From assembly GCA_946413525.1 (NCBI GenBank), contig CAMKKZ010000011.1, positions 30,159 to 94,158 of the forward strand: DNA of 64,000 bases. The letters run 5' to 3'. Of this stretch, positions 7,789 through 16,034 are shown piece by piece. This DNA is from an uncultured Oribacterium sp. Its GTDB lineage: Bacteria > Bacillota > Clostridia > Lachnospirales > Lachnospiraceae. Position 1 is the first letter of the stretch; the number at the start of each line of letters is the position of its first letter. The notes beneath the pieces are model-generated. The model did not search any database and was not told the origin of the DNA. It saw only the letters and a program-made list of their open reading frames with translations. The position numbers and the translations under genes were made by a program.

Positions 7789-9390
7789 TCAGCTTGTCTG
7801 GGCATTTGCGAATTCCGAAAGCTCCAGCCCCGGATTCCTGTCCAGGACCATCCCCACGGACCATTCATGGGCAAAAAGCAGCAAGGGCCTGTCCTTCAGA
7901 TCCTTGACCCTCTTCATATCTGAGGTGCCGGCGATCTGATCCACCTCCGCGCCAGTCCTGTTCACGATCCAGCGTATATACTCATACGGCAGGATTTCAA
8001 GCTTGACATCCACCGAATACTCATTTTTCAGCCGGTAGCTAAGCACCTCAAACTGGAGCTCACCCACCACCCCCACAATGATCTCTTCCATGCCGCTGTT
8101 AAATTCCTGGAATATCTGGATTGCCCCCTCTTCCGCAATCTGCCTGACGCCCTTCAGGAACTGCTTCCGCTTCATCGTATCGACCTGCCTCACCCTGGCA
8201 AAATGTTCGGGCGCAAAAGTGGGTATCCCATCAAAACGGAACTTCTTCCCGGACAGGGCGAGCGTATCCCCAATGGAAAAAATGCCCGGGTCAAAAATCC
8301 CGATAATGTCGCCCGCATATGCCTTTTCCACCAGCTTCCTCTCGTCAGCCATCATCTGGGTAGGCTGTGACAGCTTCACTTTCCTGTTCCCCTGTACGTG
8401 GTTGACCTCCATGCCGGCGGAAAACTCGCCGGAGCAGATCCTCATGAAAGCCACCCGATCCCTGTGCCTGGAATCCATGTTGGCCTGAATTTTGAATACA
8501 AAAGCGGAAAAATCCTCCCCTTCGGGGTCGATCAGGCCCTGGTCGGAATGCCTCGGAAGGGGGGGAAGGGACATTTCCAGAAAATGCGCAAGAAAGCTTC
8601 TGACCCCGAAATTTGTCAGGGCTGAACCAAAAAATACCGGCGTCAAATCCCCGTGGTTCACCCTTTCCTGGTCAAATTCATCCGATGCCCCATCCAGAAG
8701 CTCCCTGTCCTCCAGAAGCTTCTCATACATTTCAACTCCAAGGAGGGATGGCAGGGAGGCATCTGAAAGCCCATAGACCTCGCTTTGAACCTCGCGGGCT
8801 CCTCCCTGCGCGGCCTTAAAAAGTTCCACCGTGTCCCTTCCCCTTTCAAAAATCCCCTTGAAGGAACGGCCGCAGCCAATCGGCCAGTTGATGGGACAGG
8901 TCCTGATTCCCAGTACCTCCTCAATATCGGACAGCAGCTCGTAAGGATCCCTGGCCTCCCTGTCAAACTTGTTGATAAAGGTGAAGATGGGTATATGTCG
9001 CAAAACGCAGACCTTGAACAGCTTGATCGTCTGAGGCTCCACGCCTTTCGCGCCATCAATGACCATGACCGCGCTGTCCGCCGCCATCAAGGTCCGGTAT
9101 GTGTCCTCTGAAAAATCCTGATGGCCAGGCGTGTCCAAAATGTTGATGCATTTGCCGTCATAGTGAAACTGGAGCACTGAGGATGTGACGGAAATACCCC
9201 TTTCCTTCTCTATCTCCATCCAGTCTGAAACGGCGTGCTTCGCGGCTTTCCTGCCCTTCACAGTACCGGCAAGCTGAATCTGGCCACCGTAAAGCAGGAA
9301 CTTTTCCGTCAAAGTCGTCTTGCCGGCATCCGGATGGGATATAATGGCAAAGGTCCTGCGCTTCTCTATTTCTTCTTTTAATCCTGACAT
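7789..9390 (-). CDS. prfC: Peptide chain release factor 3
   Basis: The 533-residue translational GTPase has G1 SHPDAGKTTLTE (about 18-29), switch II DTPGHQDFSEDTYR (about 86-99) and G4 NKFDRE. Its RF3-specific length and C-terminal domain (FQEFNSGMEEIIVGVVGELQFEVL) separate it from EF-G. RF3 recycles RF1/RF2 from ribosomes after termination. It is preceded on the same strand by ftsZ, but the ftsZ terminator lies between them. The assignment is firm. Confidence 0.95.
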   Translation of the reverse strand: MSGLKEEIEKRRTFAIISHPDAGKTTLTEKFLLYGGQIQLAGTVKGRKAAKHAVSDWMEIEKERGISVTSSVLQFHYDGKCINILDTPGHQDFSEDTYRTLMAADSAVMVIDGAKGVEPQTIKLFKVCVLRHIPIFTFINKFDREARDPYELLSDIEEVLGIRTCPINWPIGCGRSFKGIFERGRDTVELFKAAQGGAREVQSEVYGLSDASLPSLLGVEMYEKLLEDRELLDGASDEFDQERVNHGDLTPVFFGSALTNFGVRSFLAHFLEMSLPPLPRHSDQGLIDPEGEDFSAFVFKIQANMDSRHRDRVAFMRICSGEFSAGMEVNHVQGNRKVKLSQPTQMMADERKLVEKAYAGDIIGIFDPGIFSIGDTLALSGKKFRFDGIPTFAPEHFARVRQVDTMKRKQFLKGVRQIAEEGAIQIFQEFNSGMEEIIVGVVGELQFEVLSYRLKNEYSVDVKLEILPYEYIRWIVNRTGAEVDQIAGTSDMKRVKDLKDRPLLLFAHEWSVGMVLDRNPGLELSEFANAQTS

Positions 9391-9418
9391 ATCCCTCCCA
9401 AATCCCCCCTACTCCCCT

Positions 9419-9558
9419 ATATGCCGCAAGGCAAGATCTTCCTTCGTCGGCTCTTCGGAGGCTCTGCGATAAATCGAGCAGGGAAGGATTTATCCGCACC
9501 CCTGCTCGCCCGCGAGCCGCCGCATGCCGCAAGGCAAGCGGAGGCTCTGCGATAAAAA
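9419..9558. repeat. Direct repeat, ATGCCGCAAGGCAAG...GGAGGCTCTGCGATAAA
   Basis: Two copies of an ATGCCGCAAGGCAAG block, each followed by GGAGGCTCTGCGATAAA, lie at about 9420-9475 and 9527-9557, between prfC and the ftsZ terminator. Confidence 0.6.
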
Positions 9559-9592
9559 AGGAAAAGGCTATGCCGGAAAGACATAGCCTTTT
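9558..9592 (-). terminator. Terminator downstream of ftsZ
   Basis: The minus-strand stem AAAAGGCTATG / CATAGCCTTTT has a short loop and is followed by CCTTTTTT. It marks the end of the division-cluster transcript. Confidence 0.8.
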
Positions 9593-9624
9593 CAATTCTC
9601 AGCAAATATCATTCAGCTATCTTT

Positions 9625-11076
9625 TCAACGCCGGTTTTTCAGGAAATCCGGTATGTTAATGGACATCTCCTTGTTAGCCTGAGGCCTTGATATGGTCGGC
9701 TGAGCATACTGGCCGCCTGATTGCTGGAACTGGCCGGAAGGCTGGGAGAACTGGCCTCCTGAGGACAGGAACTGTCCGCCGGAAGAACCATATTGCCCCG
9801 TGCCCTGCATGGGAACAGCACCTTCCCCCTGATTCCCCATGCCATAAGAAGCAGTCTGGGAAGAAGACGCTGCCGGACGCTGCGGGAAAGATCCCATGCT
9901 GCCGCTCAGGAATGAAGGAAGGCCGGATTGAGGCCTTTGCTGAGGCTGAGGGACAGGCGGAACCTGGGGAACAGCCTGGGAAGCCGCTGTCGTCTGTGGG
10001 ATTTCCTGTACAGGCTGAGGGGCAGGCACCGACTGAGGTCTCGTCTGTCCCTGTGACGTACGCGCCGAAACAGGATTGTTTTTAATGCCAATGGATGGCT
10101 TGCCAAATTCCTTTTCTTCCTCAGTGGCCTCCTGTATGCCGGTGGCAATGACAGTAATCGTTGCCTCATCCTGCATATTTTCATCATACATTGCACCGAA
10201 AATGATATTGGCATTATCTCCGGCAAGCTGCTCCACATAGGAAGCGGCCTCGTTTGCCTCAACCAGGCTGATATCTCCGGAAATATTGATGATCACATCC
10301 GTCGCGCCCTCAATCGTGGTCTCAAGAAGCGGGGAAGAGATGGCCTGTTTCACAGCGTCAACCGCTTTTTCATCACCCTTTGACCTTCCGATTCCCACAT
10401 GGGCAATCCCTTTGTCCTTCATGACGGAAGACACATCGGCAAAGTCAAGATTGATAAGCCCGGGAACATTAATAAGATCCGTGATGCCCTGAACAGCCTG
10501 CTGCAATACCTCGTCAGCCTTCTTCAGGGCGTCGGGCATGGTCGTCCTCCGGTCCACGATTTCAAGCAGCCGGTCATTCGGTATGACGATCAGCGTATCT
10601 ACGGCATCCTTCAGCGCGTCTATACCCTGAAGAGCATTGGTCATCCTCTGCTTCGCCTCAAAGCGGAAGGGCTTCGTGACCACTCCTACCGTAAGGATGC
10701 CCATATCTTTGGCAATCCTCGCTATCACGGGAGCCGCCCCCGTACCGGTGCCGCCTCCCATGCCGCATGTGACAAAGACCATATCCGCTCCCTGAAAGGC
10801 GGCGGAAATATCCTCTGCACTCTCTTCCGCAGCTTTGCTGCCTATCTCAGGACGGCCTCCGGCTCCCAGCCCCTTTGTGAGCTTTTCCCCGATTTGCATC
10901 GCAGTAGGTGCTTTGCTGAATTGAAGAGCCTGCTTATCTGTATTAACGCCGATAAACTCCACGCCAAGGATGCCCTCTTCCACCATCCTGTTGACCGCAT
11001 TGTTCCCGGCACCGCCGACACCGACCACAATAATCTTTGCAGCGGCCTCAGACTCAGGAAGCTTGATTTCAAGCAT
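9625..11076 (-). CDS. ftsZ: Cell division protein FtsZ
   Basis: The 483-residue tubulin homologue has nucleotide-binding [13 protein letters not shown] (about 17-30), the tubulin signature GGGTGTG (107-113) and T7-loop NLDFADV (about 208-214). The core ends near residue 325. A Gln/Pro/Ser/Gly-rich disordered linker of about 140 residues follows, longer than usual. The conserved C-terminal peptide IPDFLKNRR is intact; in other species it binds FtsA/SepF/ZapD-type partners. It polymerises GTP-dependently into the Z-ring. It is the last gene of the cluster, 100 nt after ftsQ. Confidence 0.97.
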   Translation of the reverse strand: MLEIKLPESEAAAKIIVVGVGGAGNNAVNRMVEEGILGVEFIGVNTDKQALQFSKAPTAMQIGEKLTKGLGAGGRPEIGSKAAEESAEDISAAFQGADMVFVTCGMGGGTGTGAAPVIARIAKDMGILTVGVVTKPFRFEAKQRMTNALQGIDALKDAVDTLIVIPNDRLLEIVDRRTTMPDALKKADEVLQQAVQGITDLINVPGLINLDFADVSSVMKDKGIAHVGIGRSKGDEKAVDAVKQAISSPLLETTIEGATDVIINISGDISLVEANEAASYVEQLAGDNANIIFGAMYDENMQDEATITVIATGIQEATEEEKEFGKPSIGIKNNPVSARTSQGQTRPQSVPAPQPVQEIPQTTAASQAVPQVPPVPQPQQRPQSGLPSFLSGSMGSFPQRPAASSSQTASYGMGNQGEGAVPMQGTGQYGSSGGQFLSSGGQFSQPSGQFQQSGGQYAQPTISRPQANKEMSINIPDFLKNRR

Positions 11077-11176
11077 AATTTTTTCCTCCAGTTAACCTTA
11101 CATGAAATCCCATTTAATATTTAATATACTAGGATTTCCGACAAATAGCAAGCTGTTTTTACTATTCGGCGTCAGG

Positions 11177-11935
11177 CTATTCGGCGGCGGACTCTTCTTT
11201 AAAGATATAGCTTTCCCTTTCCGCGTTCCTGCTGAACACGGAGAGATCCAGCGTTCCCTTCCGTCCCTCAAGCTTTGGAAGGATGTCATGCAAAAGGGCC
11301 ACCTTCATTTCCATGTCCGTATCCTGCCCCAGCAGTACTTTCAGGTTATCGACGGAGAGCGTCGCGTTCAAAAGATAATCGTATTCTATATTCTCACAGC
11401 CAATGCCAAAGGATGAGAGCGAACCGGTCAGGTTGAGGATATCGTTAAACACCCTCTTGTCCTCTACGGGAAGTTCCCGGTAAAGGCTTATGGAGCCAAA
11501 CTTAAGGCCTCTGATCATGGGAATGTCCGGAAGCTGCTCATTGGATGATTCAACCACAATGCCGTCCTTGTCAAAATACATATGGCTGGACATATAATCC
11601 ACATATCCGACTATGTTCTTCTCATAAACAATGACCTCTACGGAAAAGGGATCCTCAAAACGAAGGTCGTATTTCTCCACAAAGGGAATGACCTTATGTT
11701 CCCCTGTTTTTTCCTTTATGAATTGCCAGCAGGAGTTGGTATCCCAGGGTTCGGAAAATACCATGCCAGCCAACTGCTCCTCGCTATAATGCGTGCTGCC
11801 GATAATTCGGATGTTTCGGATCCGAAGGCAGGCAAGCAAAAGAATTAAAAGCAGAATTATGACCAGGAAGCCCATCTTGATCAGAAAGCGGGCTTCCCTT
11901 TCTTTCTGTTCATAATAATCCATACCATACACCAC
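11177..11935 (-). CDS. ftsQ: FtsQ/DivIB-type division protein
   Basis: The 252-residue bitopic protein has a short charged cytoplasmic N-terminus (DYYEQKEREARFLIK), one TM (about 22-40, GFLVIILLLILLLACL), then a POTRA domain (IRNIRIIGSTHYSEEQLAGM). A beta-rich extracytoplasmic domain follows. This is the FtsQ/DivIB plan, a septal scaffold binding FtsL/FtsB(DivIC). Identity rests on topology, POTRA motif and position before ftsZ. It is separated from ftsW by a family B repeat. Confidence 0.85.
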   Translation of the reverse strand: MVYGMDYYEQKEREARFLIKMGFLVIILLLILLLACLRIRNIRIIGSTHYSEEQLAGMVFSEPWDTNSCWQFIKEKTGEHKVIPFVEKYDLRFEDPFSVEVIVYEKNIVGYVDYMSSHMYFDKDGIVVESSNEQLPDIPMIRGLKFGSISLYRELPVEDKRVFNDILNLTGSLSSFGIGCENIEYDYLLNATLSVDNLKVLLGQDTDMEMKVALLHDILPKLEGRKGTLDLSVFSRNAERESYIFKEESAAE

Positions 11936-11957
11936 CTACGCAAAGCACGCATTGGCT

Positions 11958-12090
11958 GTAACTGTTCAGTCAAGCTGAACAGTTACGCCTCGGGCGTGGC
12001 GCTTACGCGCATTCCCAGTACGCCCGAGCTTTTTTTCGGCACTTTCGTACGCACCTCGCAGCAAGTGCGAGGTGCTGACTGAATAGTTAC
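11958..12090. repeat. Dispersed repeat, family B (B2), inside division operon
   Basis: It starts with a self-complementary GTAACTGTTCAG..CTGAACAGTTAC hairpin (11958-11986). It then carries GCCTCGGGCGTGGCGCTTAC and ends with GAATAGTTAC at 12090. It fills almost all of the ftsW-ftsQ gap. Confidence 0.8.
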
Positions 12091-12097
12091 CAATGGC

Positions 12098-13231
12098 TCA
12101 TCTTTCAAGCACGGTCCTATTGGATACGCACAGGCAGACTCCGATTTCCAATAAGAGAAGGATCAGCGACGTCCCTCCGTAACTTATAAAAGGAAGCGTT
12201 ATGCCTGTATTCGGAATGGAATTCGTGGCCACCGCGATATTCAGTATGACCTGTAAAGAAATATGGCACATGATCCCGAAGACCAGGAGGGATCCAAACA
12301 TGTCCGGCGCGTTCCAGGCTATCTCCAGCATCCTGGAAATAATAATCAGATACAGAATCACAAGGGACACGGCTCCGAAAAGCCCCAGCTCCTCACAAAT
12401 TATCGTGAATATCATATCGTTTTGAGCTTCCGGCATCAGGAACTTCTGAACAGATTCCCCAAGGCCCTTTCCGAAAATGCCTCCGGATCCAATAGCGTAA
12501 AGCCCCTGCAAAGTCTGAAACGTCGCGTCTTCAAAAGAAGCCGGATCCTTCCAGGCGAATATTCTCTTACACTGATAATCCTTCAGCAAATTGAACTTGT
12601 TACAAAACTGAGCTATCTGGTAGGCATAGATATAGCAAATTCCGACCAACCCGCCCAATGCAGCGAAAACCACGTAATTCCTGCACACAATAAAAATCAT
12701 GGCCACTGTAATGCCCGCGATGATAATGCCCGTTGAAAGATTGCTCAAGCCAATGAATGCAGCGGGAAGCAAGCCCACGGCCAGGCAATAAATGATGTTG
12801 TTCTTCTTATTCGCATTGTTTCCGTTCCGAACAATCCTGGAAGAAAGCATGACGATCACGCCAATCTTCATCAGTTCCGAGGGCTGAAAATTGATACCCC
12901 CAATTCTCAGCCATCTTGTAGAACCATGTGAGCTAAGACCGATAATAGCCGTCAGAATCACAAATATCCCCGAAACAAAATATATCGGCATATTAAACCT
13001 TTGGAGCAGATGATAATCCAAAACCTTTGAAACGACCAGCATTCCCACTATGCCAATGACGGAAAATATCGCCTGCCTCTTGAGATAAAACATGGCATCC
13101 CCATGATGCTCCATAAACGCCGAATAACTGGATGCCGAATACAGCATGACCAGACCAAAGCCGGTAAGAAATATCACTACGAACAGCAGGCTGTAATCAT
13201 AAAAACGCCTGACCTTTCTTTTCTGCGCCAT
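12098..13231 (-). CDS. ftsW: SEDS peptidoglycan glycosyltransferase FtsW
   Basis: The 377-residue polytopic SEDS protein begins YDYSLLFVVIFLTGFGLVMLYSASSY. It has about ten TM helices and the conserved SHGSTRWLRIGGINFQPSELMKIG loop containing the catalytic-Asp-region signature of the family. It ends with the NTGITLPFISYGGTSL motif. It polymerises lipid II at the septum with the class B PBP encoded nearby. The start is supported by GGAGGG six nt upstream of ATG. RodA is the alternative, but the cluster position favours FtsW. Confidence 0.92.
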   Translation of the reverse strand: MAQKRKVRRFYDYSLLFVVIFLTGFGLVMLYSASSYSAFMEHHGDAMFYLKRQAIFSVIGIVGMLVVSKVLDYHLLQRFNMPIYFVSGIFVILTAIIGLSSHGSTRWLRIGGINFQPSELMKIGVIVMLSSRIVRNGNNANKKNNIIYCLAVGLLPAAFIGLSNLSTGIIIAGITVAMIFIVCRNYVVFAALGGLVGICYIYAYQIAQFCNKFNLLKDYQCKRIFAWKDPASFEDATFQTLQGLYAIGSGGIFGKGLGESVQKFLMPEAQNDMIFTIICEELGLFGAVSLVILYLIIISRMLEIAWNAPDMFGSLLVFGIMCHISLQVILNIAVATNSIPNTGITLPFISYGGTSLILLLLEIGVCLCVSNRTVLER

Positions 13232-13251
13232 ATCGCACCCTCCTTCCTATT

Positions 13252-13355
13252 CAGATTCAGAGCCGTTCCATCTTGATCAGATTCAGGGCCGTTCCATCTC
13301 GATCAGATCCAGAACCATTCCATCCTGATCAGATTCAGCGCCGTTCCATCTTATA
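13252..13355. repeat. 26-bp tandem repeat x4 between murD and ftsW
   Basis: Four 26-bp units of the form CAGATTCAGNGCCGTTCCAT plus TYGAT lie at 13252, 13278, 13304 and 13330, filling most of the 134-nt gap. Confidence 0.9.
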
Positions 13356-13365
13356 ATCGGCAGTG

Positions 13366-14721
13366 TCACAAAGCCATCACGCAGTCCTTGAACACCCTTC
13401 CCCTCTCTTCAAAATTCTTGAACATATCCCAACTCGCGCAAGCAGGACTCAGCAGGACGTAGTCCCCCTCCTCCGCGTACGCGGCGCAGGCCCTGACCGC
13501 CTCATCCATATCCTCGGCAAACATGATATTCGTAAAGCCGTATTTCTTCGCGCAGTCCGCAATCTTCTTCCTGGTGTCCCCGATCAGGACAAGGTACTTG
13601 ACCCGACCATCGAACTCCTGAACCCAACTGTCAAACTCCCCCTGCTTGTCATAGCCGCCGCCAATCAAAAGGATAGGCCCCGGCATGGCGCGGATCGCCT
13701 GTATGGCGGCATCCGGATTTGTCCCTTTGGAATCATTATAATAGCGGACGCCTGACCTTTCCCGTACAAATTCAATGCGATGTTCAACGGGCGGAAACTC
13801 CTTGCAGACGGAAACAATTTTCTCCATCGGCACGCCCATCCTGAGCGCCACGCCCATGGCGCACATTACATTCTCATAATTATGTCTGCCCAAAAGCTGC
13901 AGCTCCGAAACGGAAAGCAGGCATTCATCCTTTCCCTCATGCCGGTAATGTATCTCCTGGCCCCGAAGGAAAAAACCTTCTTTAAGCTCCCTCTCGGAGG
14001 AAAACCAGAGCACCTTCGGCTTCAGGCTCTTCCTCCTCCCGAAGCTCCGAAGAGCCGCGTCCTCATAATTCAGGATGACGCTGTCCTCCTCGGACTGGTT
14101 CATGGTAATGGATTCCTTGATCTTGATATAATTCTTCATCGTCTTGTGACGGTCAAGATGGTCAGGTGTGATATTCGTTATTGCCGCGACATCAGGCCGG
14201 AAGTCCATGATCGTTTCAAGCTGGAAAGAACTGACTTCCAGCACGGTAACGGAACCATCTTCCGTTTCCAAAGCTTCTGCCGTGAACGGGTTTCCGATAT
14301 TGCCCGCAACATGCACATCCGCGAAATGAGACTTCAATATCTCTCCTACCAGGGAAACTGTTGTTGTTTTCCCATTGGTGCCCGTAATGGCGCATAATTT
14401 CCCCTTGCTGGACTGGAAGGCGAGCTCCAGCTCGCCCCAGATTGGAATCCTGGCCGCGTCAATCATTTTCACAAAAGGTTTGTCCAACGGGATCCCCGGG
14501 CTGATCACGACCATGTCCACGCCCAGTATATCCTCCGGATACAAGTCGCCGGTAATCAGAGACACCGCGCCACTTTCGAAATTGGACAGGACCTCGGTCC
14601 TGCTCAGCTTCCTGTTGGAATCATAGAGCAGCACCTCCCCCCCAAGGCTGAGTATCTGTTTCGCGGCAGCAATACCGCTTTTTCCTGTCCCCATTATCAA
14701 AACCTTTTTTCTTCCAATCAT
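13366..14721 (-). CDS. murD: UDP-N-acetylmuramoylalanine-D-glutamate ligase MurD
   Basis: The 451-residue Mur ligase has a Rossmann-like N-terminus (VLIMGTGKSGIAAAKQ), ATP-binding GTNGKTTT (114-121), the ITNITPDHLDRH motif, EHRIEFVRERSGVRYYNDSKGTNPDA and the C-terminal LLSPACASWDMFKNFEERG signature. It adds D-Glu to UDP-MurNAc-L-Ala in the cytoplasm. The protein is full length. It lies between mraY and ftsW, in the usual order. Confidence 0.96.
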   Translation of the reverse strand: MIGRKKVLIMGTGKSGIAAAKQILSLGGEVLLYDSNRKLSRTEVLSNFESGAVSLITGDLYPEDILGVDMVVISPGIPLDKPFVKMIDAARIPIWGELELAFQSSKGKLCAITGTNGKTTTVSLVGEILKSHFADVHVAGNIGNPFTAEALETEDGSVTVLEVSSFQLETIMDFRPDVAAITNITPDHLDRHKTMKNYIKIKESITMNQSEEDSVILNYEDAALRSFGRRKSLKPKVLWFSSERELKEGFFLRGQEIHYRHEGKDECLLSVSELQLLGRHNYENVMCAMGVALRMGVPMEKIVSVCKEFPPVEHRIEFVRERSGVRYYNDSKGTNPDAAIQAIRAMPGPILLIGGGYDKQGEFDSWVQEFDGRVKYLVLIGDTRKKIADCAKKYGFTNIMFAEDMDEAVRACAAYAEEGDYVLLSPACASWDMFKNFEERGRVFKDCVMAL

Positions 14722-14900
14722 CCCTCTTCCCCTCTCCCTCGCGGAATAGCTTTCGCCCCTCCATTGCCTGAGCCCTACTTCCTGCGCGACCTCCAGCGGC
14801 CAGCCATCGCTGCCCTGTATCTCTGATTTTTCTGATTATTTAATCATGTAATGCCGGCTTCCGTAAATTTGCCGGTTTCCGTATATTTTTGTGTTTTATC

Positions 14901-14985
14901 TGTTCAGCCGGGCTGAACAGTTATGCCTCGGGCGTGGCGCTTACGCGCATTCCGAGTACGCCCGAGGCGCTAACTGAATAGTTAC
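14901..14985. repeat. Dispersed repeat, family B (B3) in the murD-mraY gap
   Basis: It runs from TGTTCAGCCGGGCTGAACAG to GAATAGTTAC and shares a GCCTCGGGCGTGGCGCTTAC core with B2. The 307-nt gap (14722-15028) otherwise holds only AT-rich sequence with repeated ATTTGCCGG/CCGGTTTCCGTA motifs. I see no gene there. Confidence 0.8.
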
Positions 14986-15028
14986 TTTGTGCTTCCCCTT
15001 ACTGTTCCGGGCCGCGCAAGCCCGCCGC

Positions 15029-16009
15029 CTACCGAACCCCTGCGATTCGTCCGCCAATGCCGATATAGGAAAGGAAGCAAAACAGGACCGTAACTATGGT
15101 GAATATCGTCACAACCCGGCATTCCGACCAGCCGGACAATTCGAAATGATGATGAATGGGAGCCATTTTGAAAACCCGCTTCCCATGCGTCAGCTTGAAA
15201 TAGCTTACCTGTATGATGACCGAAAGAACCTCCACAAGATATACAATGGCAAAAAGAGGGATGAACAGGGGTATGCGCAGCAGGAAGGACAACGCCGCCA
15301 CAAAGCCGCCAAGGGCAAGGGAACCGGTATCTCCCATAAAAACCTTTGCCGGATAGGCGTTATAACAAAGGAAACCCATCAGGGCTCCCAGCATCGCGCC
15401 GGCGGCGGGGGCAACATTCCCCCGTTGGAAACGTATGGAAACAATGGCGAGGAAAAAAACGATGACGGACGTGACAGAAGCACAAAGCCCGTCCAGGCCG
15501 TCCGTAAAGTTCGAGCCGTTGTCGGTCGCAGTAACAATAAAGATCGTGACAGGCACATACAGTATCCCCATGTCCACGTCCATATTCATAAACGGTATGG
15601 TGAGGGTTTCATCAAAGGTACGGGAAATATAAAGGTACATTGCAAATATGAAGGTCAGGACAAACTGACAAATGTATTTCTGCAGCGGCTTGAAGCCCTC
15701 CGGCTTGTGCTTAACGATCTTCAGAAAATCATCCACGAAGCCGATACCGGCAAAGCCAAGGGTAAGCAGCATTGCCGGAAGCATGCGAGGGTATTTCGGC
15801 ACGAAGAAAAGCATCACGAGCAGGGAAACCGGCACGAAGAAAAGCCCCCCCATTGTCGGCGTTCCCTGTTTTTTCAGATGGCTTTCCGGCCCATCGTCCC
15901 TGACCTCCTGCCCGAACTTGAGCTTGTGGAGCAGAGGGATGGCAAAATGACCTGCCGCTGTTGTCAAAGCAAAGCTCAACACCACGGAAAAAACGAGATC
16001 CCGTATCAT
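15029..16009 (-). CDS. mraY: Phospho-N-acetylmuramoyl-pentapeptide transferase MraY
   Basis: The 326-residue integral membrane enzyme transfers phospho-MurNAc-pentapeptide to undecaprenyl phosphate to make lipid I. Family motifs are GTPTMGG, FVDDFLK (the Mg-site Asp pair), DNGSNFTDGLDGL, GDTGSLALGG and PIHHHFE. About ten TMs are visible. It starts 25 nt downstream of the PBP gene, consistent with one transcript. Confidence 0.96.
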   Translation of the reverse strand: MIRDLVFSVVLSFALTTAAGHFAIPLLHKLKFGQEVRDDGPESHLKKQGTPTMGGLFFVPVSLLVMLFFVPKYPRMLPAMLLTLGFAGIGFVDDFLKIVKHKPEGFKPLQKYICQFVLTFIFAMYLYISRTFDETLTIPFMNMDVDMGILYVPVTIFIVTATDNGSNFTDGLDGLCASVTSVIVFFLAIVSIRFQRGNVAPAAGAMLGALMGFLCYNAYPAKVFMGDTGSLALGGFVAALSFLLRIPLFIPLFAIVYLVEVLSVIIQVSYFKLTHGKRVFKMAPIHHHFELSGWSECRVVTIFTIVTVLFCFLSYIGIGGRIAGVR

Positions 16010-16034
16010 TATTTCTCCTTTTCCTTATTCCGAT

